In this document: in pieces, positions 7,757 through 14,723 of the stretch | Numbering within the stretch: the first letter of the stretch is position 1 | How the letters are laid out: each line of letters begins with the position of its first letter | Assembly: GCF_910592395.1 (NCBI RefSeq) | Contig: NC_088325.1 | Span: 6,231,501-6,295,500 of the forward strand | Length of the DNA: 64,000 nucleotides | Source of the DNA: Lineus longissimus | Taxonomy: Eukaryota; Nemertea; Pilidiophora; Heteronemertea; Lineidae | Direction of reading: 5' to 3' | Program-made: the position numbers and the translations under genes | Notes under the pieces: model-generated | Seen by the model: the letters and a program-made list of their open reading frames with translations, nothing else | Told to the model about the DNA's origin: nothing | The model's database searches: none

Positions 7757-8818
7757 ATGGACTTCATAATCAATGAACAAGAATGTAATGAAGCCAAATT
7801 TGAGTACTACTTAACAGACCAATTAGACATAAAATCCATTACTTTGAAATCGATAACCTTTTACAATTCATGGTGGACAGGTGATTTTCTACCAGAGGGA
7901 GTCAGGATTTTCTCATTTCTAGTCGAAATAACCAGAATTACAACAAATGAGCCCTTAGATAAACAATTATGGTGTATGGATGAATTTAGGACATTATTTG
8001 CTCCTGGACTTGAAACAGATACACTTGAAAAGGAAGTCATGAAAGTTTGCGAACGGTATTTGGAAAATGAATCTACCACAACTAAAGACACCATTACTCA
8101 ATACACATTTCCATACTCTCGACATTTTAGTTTAAGTGAGTTTTGTGAGGTATGGCAAAAATACATAAAAGAAATTGGAATTAGCCATGTGAAAATTTAC
8201 TGTGATAACAATAATTACATAACCCTTGAACTTACAGAGGATAAAGAGTACCCTCTGAAAGTATACAAGTTAGATAAAAATGAAAAAATCAAGATTGAGA
8301 GAAACACAGAAGGTTTTCAAATAAGAAAAACCATAAGAGAGGTGATAGAAAAACAGCTCACAGTGGTGAATGAGTGGTTTGGCTTTAAGCAAACTAAATT
8401 CACAAAGAAAGGAAAATACTACTCCACAAGACCACTCAACTTTTACAGGAAATATCTATTCCTGCAAGCTAATTTGGTTGACAAAGCTAAGACCCTCTAC
8501 AACAATAAACCATCTAACATTTTCTGCATCATACCTGTAGAAGATGGTGACCAAATAAAAATGCAGCGATACGAACCGAATTGTAAGAAAACGATAAATA
8601 AGTGTACTAATCACATAAAATTCGAAATCACTCATGAAAATGGTAAGCTAGTTAATTTCAGAGGAACAGAGGTTTCTTTAGAGTTAGGAATCGAGCTATG
8701 CTCTCAGGACGAAGTCCGAATAGAGTTAAACTCTCAGGACAAAGTCCGAATAGAGTTAAACTCTTGTAGTGAAGACAAGCAACTCGGACTCGAGCTCTGC
8801 TCTCAGGACGAAGTCTGA
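7757..8818 (+). CDS. Polinton protein of unknown function with repeat-encoded C-terminal tail
   Basis: A 353-residue product divergent from the DNA polymerase, 56 bases between start codons. Both genes have TAAATAGA close upstream of ATG instead of TAAATG. Residues 1-310 have no recognised domain. The segment around residues 235-310 (SNIFCIIPVEDG, then FEITHENGKLVNFRGTEVSLEL) looks beta-rich and resembles, from memory, the C-terminal strand pattern of putative minor virion proteins in animal Polintons; that is weak. Residues 312-353 are made entirely of four head-to-tail double-hairpin repeats (IELCSQDEVR and variants). The stop TGA is created by a C-to-T change in the last copy. Confidence 0.65.
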   Translation: MDFIINEQECNEAKFEYYLTDQLDIKSITLKSITFYNSWWTGDFLPEGVRIFSFLVEITRITTNEPLDKQLWCMDEFRTLFAPGLETDTLEKEVMKVCERYLENESTTTKDTITQYTFPYSRHFSLSEFCEVWQKYIKEIGISHVKIYCDNNNYITLELTEDKEYPLKVYKLDKNEKIKIERNTEGFQIRKTIREVIEKQLTVVNEWFGFKQTKFTKKGKYYSTRPLNFYRKYLFLQANLVDKAKTLYNNKPSNIFCIIPVEDGDQIKMQRYEPNCKKTINKCTNHIKFEITHENGKLVNFRGTEVSLELGIELCSQDEVRIELNSQDKVRIELNSCSEDKQLGLELCSQDEV

Positions 8819-8848
8819 CTAGGACAAAGTCCCGAGAACAAAGTTCGA
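8691..8848 (+). repeat. Cluster of five double-hairpin repeats (copies 13-17)
   Basis: Copies start at 8691, 8721, 8751, 8790 and 8820, mostly in 30-base steps. Copy 13 is consensus. Copy 14 has first stem GAGT/ACTC around TAA. Copy 15 keeps that stem but its second hairpin is decayed. Copy 16 has GAGC/GCTC and GGAC/GTCT. Copy 17 has GGAC/GTCC and GAAC/GTTC. Copies 13-16 form the C-terminus of the 353-residue protein. Confidence 0.88.
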
Positions 8849-8861
8849 CCACCTGATGAGA

Positions 8862-9383
8862 TCATTCCATTAAAGGAATAGTACATTTCTTCTCTTTAAC
8901 TACAGGTTTAACAAGAGGGTTAATTGACCCCTTCCTGAGTGATCCCTTCATGACTGCTTCATTCGGACTTTGTCCTGAGAGCATAGCTCGATTCAAGCCT
9001 GATCGCTGCTCTTTACTTACTTTTTTAGGAAGTTTCTTAAACATAATGAATGCTGCTAAAATAACGGCACCTAAACCTAGTACATAGACATAGGTATTAC
9101 TACTAGATTCACGCAGTGATACATCAGTATTTTGAGATTGTGGTTCTTCTTCCTCTACTTCTTCTTCCTCCTTTTCCACAACTCTGTTTTTTGGTGAGGA
9201 GTCCTGTACTTTAAATGTCGTCTTATCCTTTTTTATCCTCTTAAATTCCTTAGATCTTCTACCCAGTTCTCTAGACCATGCTAATTGTTTCTCTGATCGA
9301 GGTTTCTTAGACACTGAAACTTTAGTCGGACTTTGTCCTGAGAGCTTAGCTCGAGTAGTATCAGTTACAGTTTCAAGTTCCAT
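8862..9383 (-). CDS. Single-pass membrane protein of Polinton, function unknown
   Basis: This 173-residue protein starts at TAAATG. The N-terminal half is very basic (Lys/Arg), followed by an acidic run (VEKEEEEVEEEEP) and a clear transmembrane helix at about residues 99-118 (YVYVLGLGAVILAAFIMF). A Lys-rich C-terminal region follows. Two copies of the double-hairpin repeat are translated as RAKLSGQSPT (residues 11-20) and RAMLSGQSPN (132-141). A small membrane protein fits the idea of an enveloped or membrane-containing virion, which is inference only. Confidence 0.65.
   Translation of the reverse strand: MELETVTDTTRAKLSGQSPTKVSVSKKPRSEKQLAWSRELGRRSKEFKRIKKDKTTFKVQDSSPKNRVVEKEEEEVEEEEPQSQNTDVSLRESSSNTYVYVLGLGAVILAAFIMFKKLPKKVSKEQRSGLNRAMLSGQSPNEAVMKGSLRKGSINPLVKPVVKEKKCTIPLME
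8963..8991 (-). repeat. Double-hairpin repeat, copy 18
   Basis: Consensus stems with TAT and AAA loops in gene-sense orientation; encodes NRAMLSGQSPN. Confidence 0.9.
9326..9354 (-). repeat. Double-hairpin repeat, copy 19
   Basis: Consensus stems with a TAA first loop; encodes TRAKLSGQSPT near the N-terminus of the 173-residue protein. Confidence 0.9.
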
Positions 9384-9403
9384 TTATCTTGGCCGAATTT
9401 AAT

Positions 9404-9432
9404 TCGAACTATGTTCTCATAACCAGGTTAAT
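9404..9432 (+). repeat. Double-hairpin repeat, copy 20 (both stems altered, still paired)
   Basis: Stem GAAC/GTTC around TAT, spacer TCA, stem TAAC/GTTA around CAG. It lies in the 49-base gap between two genes. Both stems and one loop differ from consensus, but all eight base pairs are kept. Confidence 0.75.
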
Positions 9433-10281
9433 TTAGTCTTCTTTATCATCACTACCTGTGATATCTAGACTTTCATCTATTGGTTTGTCACATTCAGAGA
9501 CAGTCATATTTGGTGTATTCATATTTGATGCAGTCATACCCGATGTATTCATAGATGATTCCTCATGACAATGACCTAAAGTAATAAGTGTTGTTGAGGC
9601 AAGTGCAGTTAGTGCACCCATTCTCAAACTCAACCATCCAAGCCATTTATCCAACTCGTCAGTTATCAAATAATCATTTCTAAGATCATGATAAAGATTA
9701 TCTTCATCATCTATTGGTAATAACCACCTTGATAATTTAGTGTAAGCTTTAAGTACTGTCTTACCCAAAGAATCATTAAGTCTGGCAGCCATCTTTGTTT
9801 CATACATTCTATGGTGTTTTAAGATTTCTTTTTCAGTCGTATTATCTAAGTCATTAAAAGTTATTTGTTTATTAAGGAAATCCTTGCTTTTACCAGTTGC
9901 AACTAGAATCTCTAAGTCTTGTTTGGCTTTAAGGCCACTATCAGTCAAATAGTTCAAATTTTGTTGATTGCTACTTGAACCTTGTTGATTGCTAGTCGGA
10001 CTTTGTCCTGAGAGCGTAGCTCGAGTTGATCCTAGTTGGCAACTAGAATTGACTATTCCTTGACTAGGAGTAACTAAATTTGAACTATTCAACTGCTTGT
10101 TTGAAACTTGTTGATTTGTAGAACAGTTCTGTTGAAAATTAGTTCTGTTCTGTTGGTAACTACCAGTGTTCTGTTGGTAACTACCAGTGTTCTGAACTGG
10201 GTTTGGAATGATAACACCAATCTGTTTCATCTGTTGTTCAATAACTGCAGATGTCTGACTGTTCATTTGCTGATTATTCAT
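9433..10281 (-). CDS. Gln/Asn-rich Polinton protein, function unknown
   Basis: A 282-residue protein starting at TAAATG. The first 110 residues are rich in Gln, Asn and Ser with short repeats (NTGSYQQ twice). Residues about 110-250 are globular, with a helix-rich stretch and a moderately hydrophobic segment (LSLRMGALTALASTTLITLG). The C-terminus has short repeats (MNTSGMTASNMNTPNMT) and an acidic end. A double-hairpin copy encodes RATLSGQSPT at about residues 87-96, within the low-complexity part. No family is recognised. Confidence 0.6.
   Translation of the reverse strand: MNNQQMNSQTSAVIEQQMKQIGVIIPNPVQNTGSYQQNTGSYQQNRTNFQQNCSTNQQVSNKQLNSSNLVTPSQGIVNSSCQLGSTRATLSGQSPTSNQQGSSSNQQNLNYLTDSGLKAKQDLEILVATGKSKDFLNKQITFNDLDNTTEKEILKHHRMYETKMAARLNDSLGKTVLKAYTKLSRWLLPIDDEDNLYHDLRNDYLITDELDKWLGWLSLRMGALTALASTTLITLGHCHEESSMNTSGMTASNMNTPNMTVSECDKPIDESLDITGSDDKED
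9996..10024 (-). repeat. Double-hairpin repeat, copy 21
   Basis: Consensus stems with a TAC first loop; encodes TRATLSGQSPT. Confidence 0.9.
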
Positions 10282-10335
10282 TTAAAATTATGGAAAAATG
10301 ACTGTTAAGTGCAAAATGCTGTTTTCACAACTTTA

Positions 10336-11505
10336 TTACATCTTAACACTAGCTCGAGCTATGCTCTCAGGACGAAGTCGGGCTCGAGCTATGCTCTCAG
10401 GTTGAAGTCCGGCTGGTGTAAACTTAATACTACTGATGCAGTTATTGTCTCTACCTGTACTGGCACTCAGTAAAACGTCAAACTGCTTGTCAATATCCTG
10501 GTCATATTCCTTCTCAACCTTGTAATTCTGGAAGAAAATACTTTGAGTGAAATCATACCATAATCTCTCCAAATCATTTACTCGCTCCTTGTTGGTTAAA
10601 AAAGGTGTAAATATTACATAATCAATTTTCAGCGTTTTAAAGGCTTGGTGTAAAAATACCTTGTAGTTAATGGTGACCTTGACACCACAGTAATGCAGAA
10701 ATCTAAGGAAAGCATAGTACACTAGTCTAAGGTCAGTGATATTCTCATCGGTTAATTGCGGTTTATCAATTGCCCTGTTAATAAATTCAATGGCAAGAAA
10801 CCAATCATATTCCCCACAGTGAAATTTAAAAAGCATGGCTTCACCATGTAACCCTTGGTTACATAACTTAGAGGGGAGAGTGTTAATACCCATTTTTAGG
10901 GCTGACTGAAGAGTACTTTCATATCTCTGCTTACTAAGACATTTTCTGTGACTTGAAAAGTAGCACTGTAAATACCCTTCCACAAAGTCCTTTAAATACT
11001 TAACTGCCGATTTGGACAGCCGCCTCCATCCAAGTTTCCTTAGAATACTGTCAAAGTAACGTGTCTTGTTGTCAATATTGATCTCAAGAGTTTTAAAATC
11101 ATCATCGTAAGTAGTCGAATTGCAATTGGTGCAGAATTGATACTTCACAGTTTTAGCTGCGTACCTTGCTGAATTCAAGTTTTTTTGATACTCAAAAAGG
11201 GTCCACCTTTTACAATTACGGCAGAATTGGGCATTAGTGTTGATACTGACGTCATATTCTTTCATTCTTGGCAGGACTACTTTGTGTGTTTCAGTCAGAC
11301 TTCGTCTTGAGAGCATAGCTCGAGTAGGCTTATCAAATTTCCCACTGTCATAATTCTTGCTGTCATTTTCTTCACTAAAATTTCTAGTCGGACGCAGTCC
11401 TGAGAGCATAGCTCGATCCATAACCCTAGGACGAATGTATCCTTTAAGATTCTCATTGTTCCACTCACTAGAATAATAATCTTTAAATGATATGTATTTA
11501 TTCAT
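10336..11505 (-). CDS. Zinc-ribbon Polinton protein, possible transcription factor
   Basis: This 389-residue protein has two CX2C pairs at about residues 95-130 (FCRNCKRW and QFCTNC, 26 residues between pairs), a zinc-ribbon-like arrangement. A helical region of about 230 residues follows (WRRLSKSAVKYLKDFVEGYL, then CNQGLHGEAMLFKF). A zinc ribbon followed by a helical domain recalls TFIIB-like and viral late transcription factors, but I see no specific match and give this only as a possibility. Two repeat copies lie in the N-terminal linker (residues 31-40 and 62-71). Two more make up most of the last 25 residues, read antisense as LRPESIAR. The start lacks TAAATG. Confidence 0.6.
   Translation of the reverse strand: MNKYISFKDYYSSEWNNENLKGYIRPRVMDRAMLSGLRPTRNFSEENDSKNYDSGKFDKPTRAMLSRRSLTETHKVVLPRMKEYDVSINTNAQFCRNCKRWTLFEYQKNLNSARYAAKTVKYQFCTNCNSTTYDDDFKTLEINIDNKTRYFDSILRKLGWRRLSKSAVKYLKDFVEGYLQCYFSSHRKCLSKQRYESTLQSALKMGINTLPSKLCNQGLHGEAMLFKFHCGEYDWFLAIEFINRAIDKPQLTDENITDLRLVYYAFLRFLHYCGVKVTINYKVFLHQAFKTLKIDYVIFTPFLTNKERVNDLERLWYDFTQSIFFQNYKVEKEYDQDIDKQFDVLLSASTGRDNNCISSIKFTPAGLQPESIARARLRPESIARASVKM
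10354..10412 (+). repeat. Tandem pair of double-hairpin repeats (copies 22-23)
   Basis: Copies begin at 10,354 and 10,384, a 30-base step. Both have perfect GAGC/GCTC first stems. The second stems carry mismatches (GGAC/GTCG and GGTT/GTCC). They form the antisense-coded C-terminus of the zinc-ribbon protein. Confidence 0.85.
11295..11323 (-). repeat. Double-hairpin repeat, copy 24 (compensated stem)
   Basis: The second stem is AGAC/GTCT around GAA, both arms changed relative to GGAC/GTCC so pairing is kept. Encodes TRAMLSRRSLT. Confidence 0.85.
11388..11416 (-). repeat. Double-hairpin repeat, copy 25
   Basis: Consensus stems with TAT and TGC loops; encodes DRAMLSGLRPT in the N-terminal linker of the zinc-ribbon protein. 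Confidence 0.9.
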
Positions 11506-11552
11506 ATATACATGATAATTATTTTTTAAACATTGTTTTGATAGAAGTTCAC

Positions 11553-12755
11553 CTAAGACCTTTTATGTTTTTTTACTGTTTTACGTGATTTTAAGGCTTT
11601 AACACCCTCTATTAAACCATAGATTATGGAGCTTACAATAGCAATAACTGCTATGATCAGATGTTCAGCTAGAAAGCCAACAACTGCACCAATTGTTTTC
11701 AGGAGAAATGATACGATAGAACCGATGATTCCCGGTAAAGCCGCAGCTGATTTCTTGGCTAGTTCTTTTAGCCATTCAGCAAACTTCTTGAGACCTTCTT
11801 TTACTTTATCTGGTATTGATGGTTTTGGTCCTGGTCCAGGTTCTGGTGTAGGTCCAGGAGTTGGTTCTGGTCCTGGAGTTGGGTCTGGTCCTGGAGTTGG
11901 TTTTACAGATTTAGTTGCACCACTTAAAGCACTACTGATACTGAGACCTAGAGTTGTAAATGTCATTACAACAGCTGTTATTATGGCGCTAATAGTTACA
12001 CCATACGTCTTAAAAAGTAACTTTATTCTGTCCTTCAGAGGAATAGTTGAATCTGGTTTCTTTAGAACATCAACAATTAAACGTTTGATTCTTCTAGTTT
12101 GTGACTCCCTGTCATTGTCTAACCTCCATACCTTTGACTGTTCCTCATACAATTTGTCATTTAGTTCATCTATTTGCTTTTTCAACTCTCCTTTATCTTT
12201 AGTATCTTCTTCTACAGACTTTACATAGTCTCTTGTTAAATTATGAAGCTGATATTTTAATTCCTCTATTTGCATGTCCTTATCCATCTTTACTGCAGCT
12301 AGATCATCACCAGCCTGTTTTAACCCTCTAAGTTCTCTCAAGGCATATTCAGTAAAACCCAGTGTTTTAAGTTCATCATCATTAGAATCTATCAGTTTAT
12401 CTATTGGTTTGTTTGAACTGTTTACCTCATTAATTAATATGTCTGTTTGAGTGAATGCAGATTTAGGTTCCCTTACTGGTGGGTCAGGTGCAATCATACC
12501 TCTAATCATGTCAGCAAATCTAGCACCAAACTTATTCTTTAATGTGCCTTCAGAAAGGAATTTACCATCTGATTTAATTAAAGGAATGATAAAGGCATTC
12601 CCTCCATTAGGATTAGGAATTTTATTCATATTGTTCTTTTGTTGTTCTGTAAAGTTTGCTAATTCTCCTTTTGTAGGCAAGAAGTAAGGTTCCTCGTTGT
12701 GCAAATAAATACGTGGTGCTAGTTTACTTAGTTTGTTAGGGTCATATATTTCCAT
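11553..12755 (-). CDS. Coiled-coil, proline-rich, multi-pass membrane protein of Polinton
   Basis: The 400-residue protein starts at TAAATG. Residues 1-100 form a globular start (IYLHNEEPYFLPTKGEL). Residues about 130-225 are a Lys/Glu-rich coiled coil. A hydrophobic segment at about 250-275 (TISAIITAVVMTFTTLGLSI) is followed by a Pro-Gly repeat linker at about 285-310 (PGPDPTPGPEPTPGP). Then come a basic amphipathic stretch and two long hydrophobic segments at about 340-388, ending in a Lys/Arg tail. From memory, this architecture recurs in animal Polinton-like elements, without known function. It may be a virion membrane or fibre-like protein. No repeat copy lies in it or in any gene to its right. 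Confidence 0.7.
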   Translation of the reverse strand: MEIYDPNKLSKLAPRIYLHNEEPYFLPTKGELANFTEQQKNNMNKIPNPNGGNAFIIPLIKSDGKFLSEGTLKNKFGARFADMIRGMIAPDPPVREPKSAFTQTDILINEVNSSNKPIDKLIDSNDDELKTLGFTEYALRELRGLKQAGDDLAAVKMDKDMQIEELKYQLHNLTRDYVKSVEEDTKDKGELKKQIDELNDKLYEEQSKVWRLDNDRESQTRRIKRLIVDVLKKPDSTIPLKDRIKLLFKTYGVTISAIITAVVMTFTTLGLSISSALSGATKSVKPTPGPDPTPGPEPTPGPTPEPGPGPKPSIPDKVKEGLKKFAEWLKELAKKSAAALPGIIGSIVSFLLKTIGAVVGFLAEHLIIAVIAIVSSIIYGLIEGVKALKSRKTVKKHKRS

Positions 12756-13198
12756 TTACCACTTTTTTTCAATGCTGTATCAAGTTTATCCTCTTTATCA
12801 TCTAGAAATGACTTCTTCTCCTCTAGTTGCTTGTCAAAAACTCTTGGCCTTTCTGGTATACTTAATGAAGTTTCATCAGTAAGATTTTCACCTCCTGTGT
12901 TGTATGTTGTGCCTGGCCTTTCTGGAGGTATACTGAATGAAGTTTCATCAGTAAGATTTTCACCTCCTGTGTTGTATTTTGTGTCATCATCTTGCAACTT
13001 TTTATTAATACCAAAGATATCATCATAATTTTCACCTCCTGTGTTGTATGTTGTGTCATCATATCGAGGCTTTGGATTAATACCAAAGATATCAACATAA
13101 TCCTCAGGTTTGTAATCAGATTCGTAATCAGGATCGTAATCAGGATTGTAATGTGGATAGTAATCACTCATTTCATAATTTTCACCTCCTTCAGCCAT
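12728..13198 (-). CDS. Acidic repeat protein of Polinton
   Basis: A 156-residue product, 28 bases overlapping the next gene downstream. Rich in Tyr, Asp and Asn at the N-terminus (YNPDYDPDYESDYKPEDY), then built from degenerate repeats containing TYNTGGEN (three copies), IFGINxK (two copies) and LTDETSxSIPxERP (two copies). The repeated DNA suggests recent internal expansion. It is probably unstructured; the function is unknown. Its initiation site is TTATGG, not TAAATG. Confidence 0.6.
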   Translation of the reverse strand: MAEGGENYEMSDYYPHYNPDYDPDYESDYKPEDYVDIFGINPKPRYDDTTYNTGGENYDDIFGINKKLQDDDTKYNTGGENLTDETSFSIPPERPGTTYNTGGENLTDETSLSIPERPRVFDKQLEEKKSFLDDKEDKLDTALKKSGKWKYMTLTN

Positions 13199-13208
13199 AA
13201 TTACTTAT

Positions 13209-13559
13209 TTATCTAACCATAAAAACAATCAATGTACCAACAACTGAGTAAAGCATGAATTTAATTGTTTCATGAGTATCATCCTCCCTCTCAACTTTGG
13301 TATCAAGTTTAGTAGTAGTAGGAGTATTCTTTGAGGTTTCAGTTGTTTTTGGTGTATCAACATTACTCTTTGGTGTATGACTGGTCATTGATGTACCAAC
13401 ACTACTCTTAACTCTTATTTTCTTAGAACTATTTCCTTCCATCAGTGGTGGTGGTAAGGTCTTTTTGTGGTTAATGTCATTCTTACCGGGTTTAGCATTT
13501 TTTGGTGCTATTAAAATGTTATTATTGTAGTTATCCAGCTTACCAATAACGAGTACCAT
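13209..13559 (-). CDS. Polinton protein with C-terminal membrane anchor, start uncertain
   Basis: The frame is open from well upstream, but its first ATG is at 13,559, giving 116 residues. Starting at the GTG at 13,625 would give 138 residues and add a plausible beta-rich segment (VIAPGLYVIG). That GTG overlaps the TGA stop of the upstream gene in the +1 frame, and there is no in-frame ATG between. The C-terminus has a hydrophobic helix (FMLYSVVGTLIVFMV), so the product may be tail-anchored. The middle is Thr/Lys/Pro-rich. No family is recognised. Confidence 0.5.
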   Translation of the reverse strand: MVLVIGKLDNYNNNILIAPKNAKPGKNDINHKKTLPPPLMEGNSSKKIRVKSSVGTSMTSHTPKSNVDTPKTTETSKNTPTTTKLDTKVEREDDTHETIKFMLYSVVGTLIVFMVR

Positions 13560-13617
13560 ATTTGATCCTATGACATACAATCCTGGTGCTATTACATGAT
13601 CTAGTCTTGTATGAGTG

Positions 13618-14571
13618 TCACTCACTGCTTTTTGGTATCTTTGAAATTGAAGTGGGAATATCAGGATGTTGATTAATCGAGTCCTTTAATAGTTTGTTAA
13701 ATTCCTTCTGAGCATCCAATTCTGTACCCGGTACTCCAATTATTGGTGTTCTGGTCAACGCCTGAGCACCCAGAATACAGTAAACATATGTTCTTATTGT
13801 GTCATTCAACCTCTCTATTCCAGGATTAGAGAAACTATTTGATTTAATTATCATGAATTGTTGATAGGTTTGACATTCATTTTGTGTAATTACATCAAAT
13901 ACATTCTTGTGTTGTTTCACATGATACTTAATGAAAGTATCAGGATATTTGAAATTAGCCATTCCAGCATCCCAGTCTTTACTGAACATCGGTGGCATTC
14001 TATTTTCATGAACTTGCATGAGGAAGAAATTGATTTTAGAATCATTGATGTAATATCCGGGATCAGTTATGTTCGGGTTGTAATCCGGTACACTCCATGA
14101 CCTCCAACCACCGTTATTTTCAAACACCGAGAAATCGTACTCGTCTTTTAAACCAAATTCACTCAATAACCCTCCTAGTTTCCTACGGTTAATGTTATTG
14201 TTTGTCTCATTAAAATCACTTTCACCTGGAATTGGTATCTCTAGATTCTTCATGATCTTCAATATTTGATAGTAAACATGAAACCTGTAAATTGACCTTA
14301 TCAATGGGTCACTGTGATTCAAGTGATCGTCTATTGAAATACCACAACCTGTTGTAGCAAACCAAACAGCCATGTTAAATTGGTTCTGGTAAAACGATAA
14401 TGGATTCTTTTCCAGTCGCAGACAGTCTTTCTTATTTTTCAGGCTCAAAAACCCAGGTGTTATCTTAGTTTCTTGTAGTCTGAAGAAGTTATTAGTATTA
14501 ACAGTTACTTCTAAATTAAAGAAGTCATAGGTGAATTTACTTTTATGTTGATTTGCTATTGGATAATACAT
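13618..14571 (-). CDS. Conserved Polinton protein of unknown function
   Basis: A 317-residue product from ATG with TAAATG at the start; it is the gene nearest the right end. Distinctive segments are NMAVWFATTGCGIS, DPLIRSIYRFHVYYQ, GGWRSWSVP and ERLNDTIRTYVYCILGAQA. From memory, closely similar proteins are found in many invertebrate genomes within Polinton-like elements, with no assigned function. No transmembrane segment or known catalytic motif is visible. Neighbouring genes suggest a virion or replication role. The frame is complete and no double-hairpin repeat interrupts it. Confidence 0.7.
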   Translation of the reverse strand: MYYPIANQHKSKFTYDFFNLEVTVNTNNFFRLQETKITPGFLSLKNKKDCLRLEKNPLSFYQNQFNMAVWFATTGCGISIDDHLNHSDPLIRSIYRFHVYYQILKIMKNLEIPIPGESDFNETNNNINRRKLGGLLSEFGLKDEYDFSVFENNGGWRSWSVPDYNPNITDPGYYINDSKINFFLMQVHENRMPPMFSKDWDAGMANFKYPDTFIKYHVKQHKNVFDVITQNECQTYQQFMIIKSNSFSNPGIERLNDTIRTYVYCILGAQALTRTPIIGVPGTELDAQKEFNKLLKDSINQHPDIPTSISKIPKSSE

Positions 14572-14723
14572 TTAATTTACTTGAATTTTTTCCTTGAATT
14601 TTGGTTAATGAAGACAGTAAAATGCCATTTATTTTAATGGAATAACCCATTGAGCTCTAGTATTCCCTCACCCTTTCATTGACCATTTCATTGCGACGCT
14701 TCACTGGGAATCTCATGAATGAT

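Noticed and set aside
3685-8848. CRISPR array from the 30-bp-spaced repeats
   Set aside because: Copies are contiguous with no spacers, occur in both orientations and are dispersed in genes of a eukaryotic element.
469-11416. Hammerhead or other self-cleaving ribozyme in the double-hairpin repeat
   Set aside because: The repeat has GGACGAA and CUGAGAG segments reminiscent of hammerhead cores, but the full CUGAUGA box and a third stem are absent in every copy.
11626-12228. 200-codon plus-strand frame
   Set aside because: It is antisense to the 400-residue Polinton protein; its Gly-Pro stretch is the complement of the real Pro-Gly linker.
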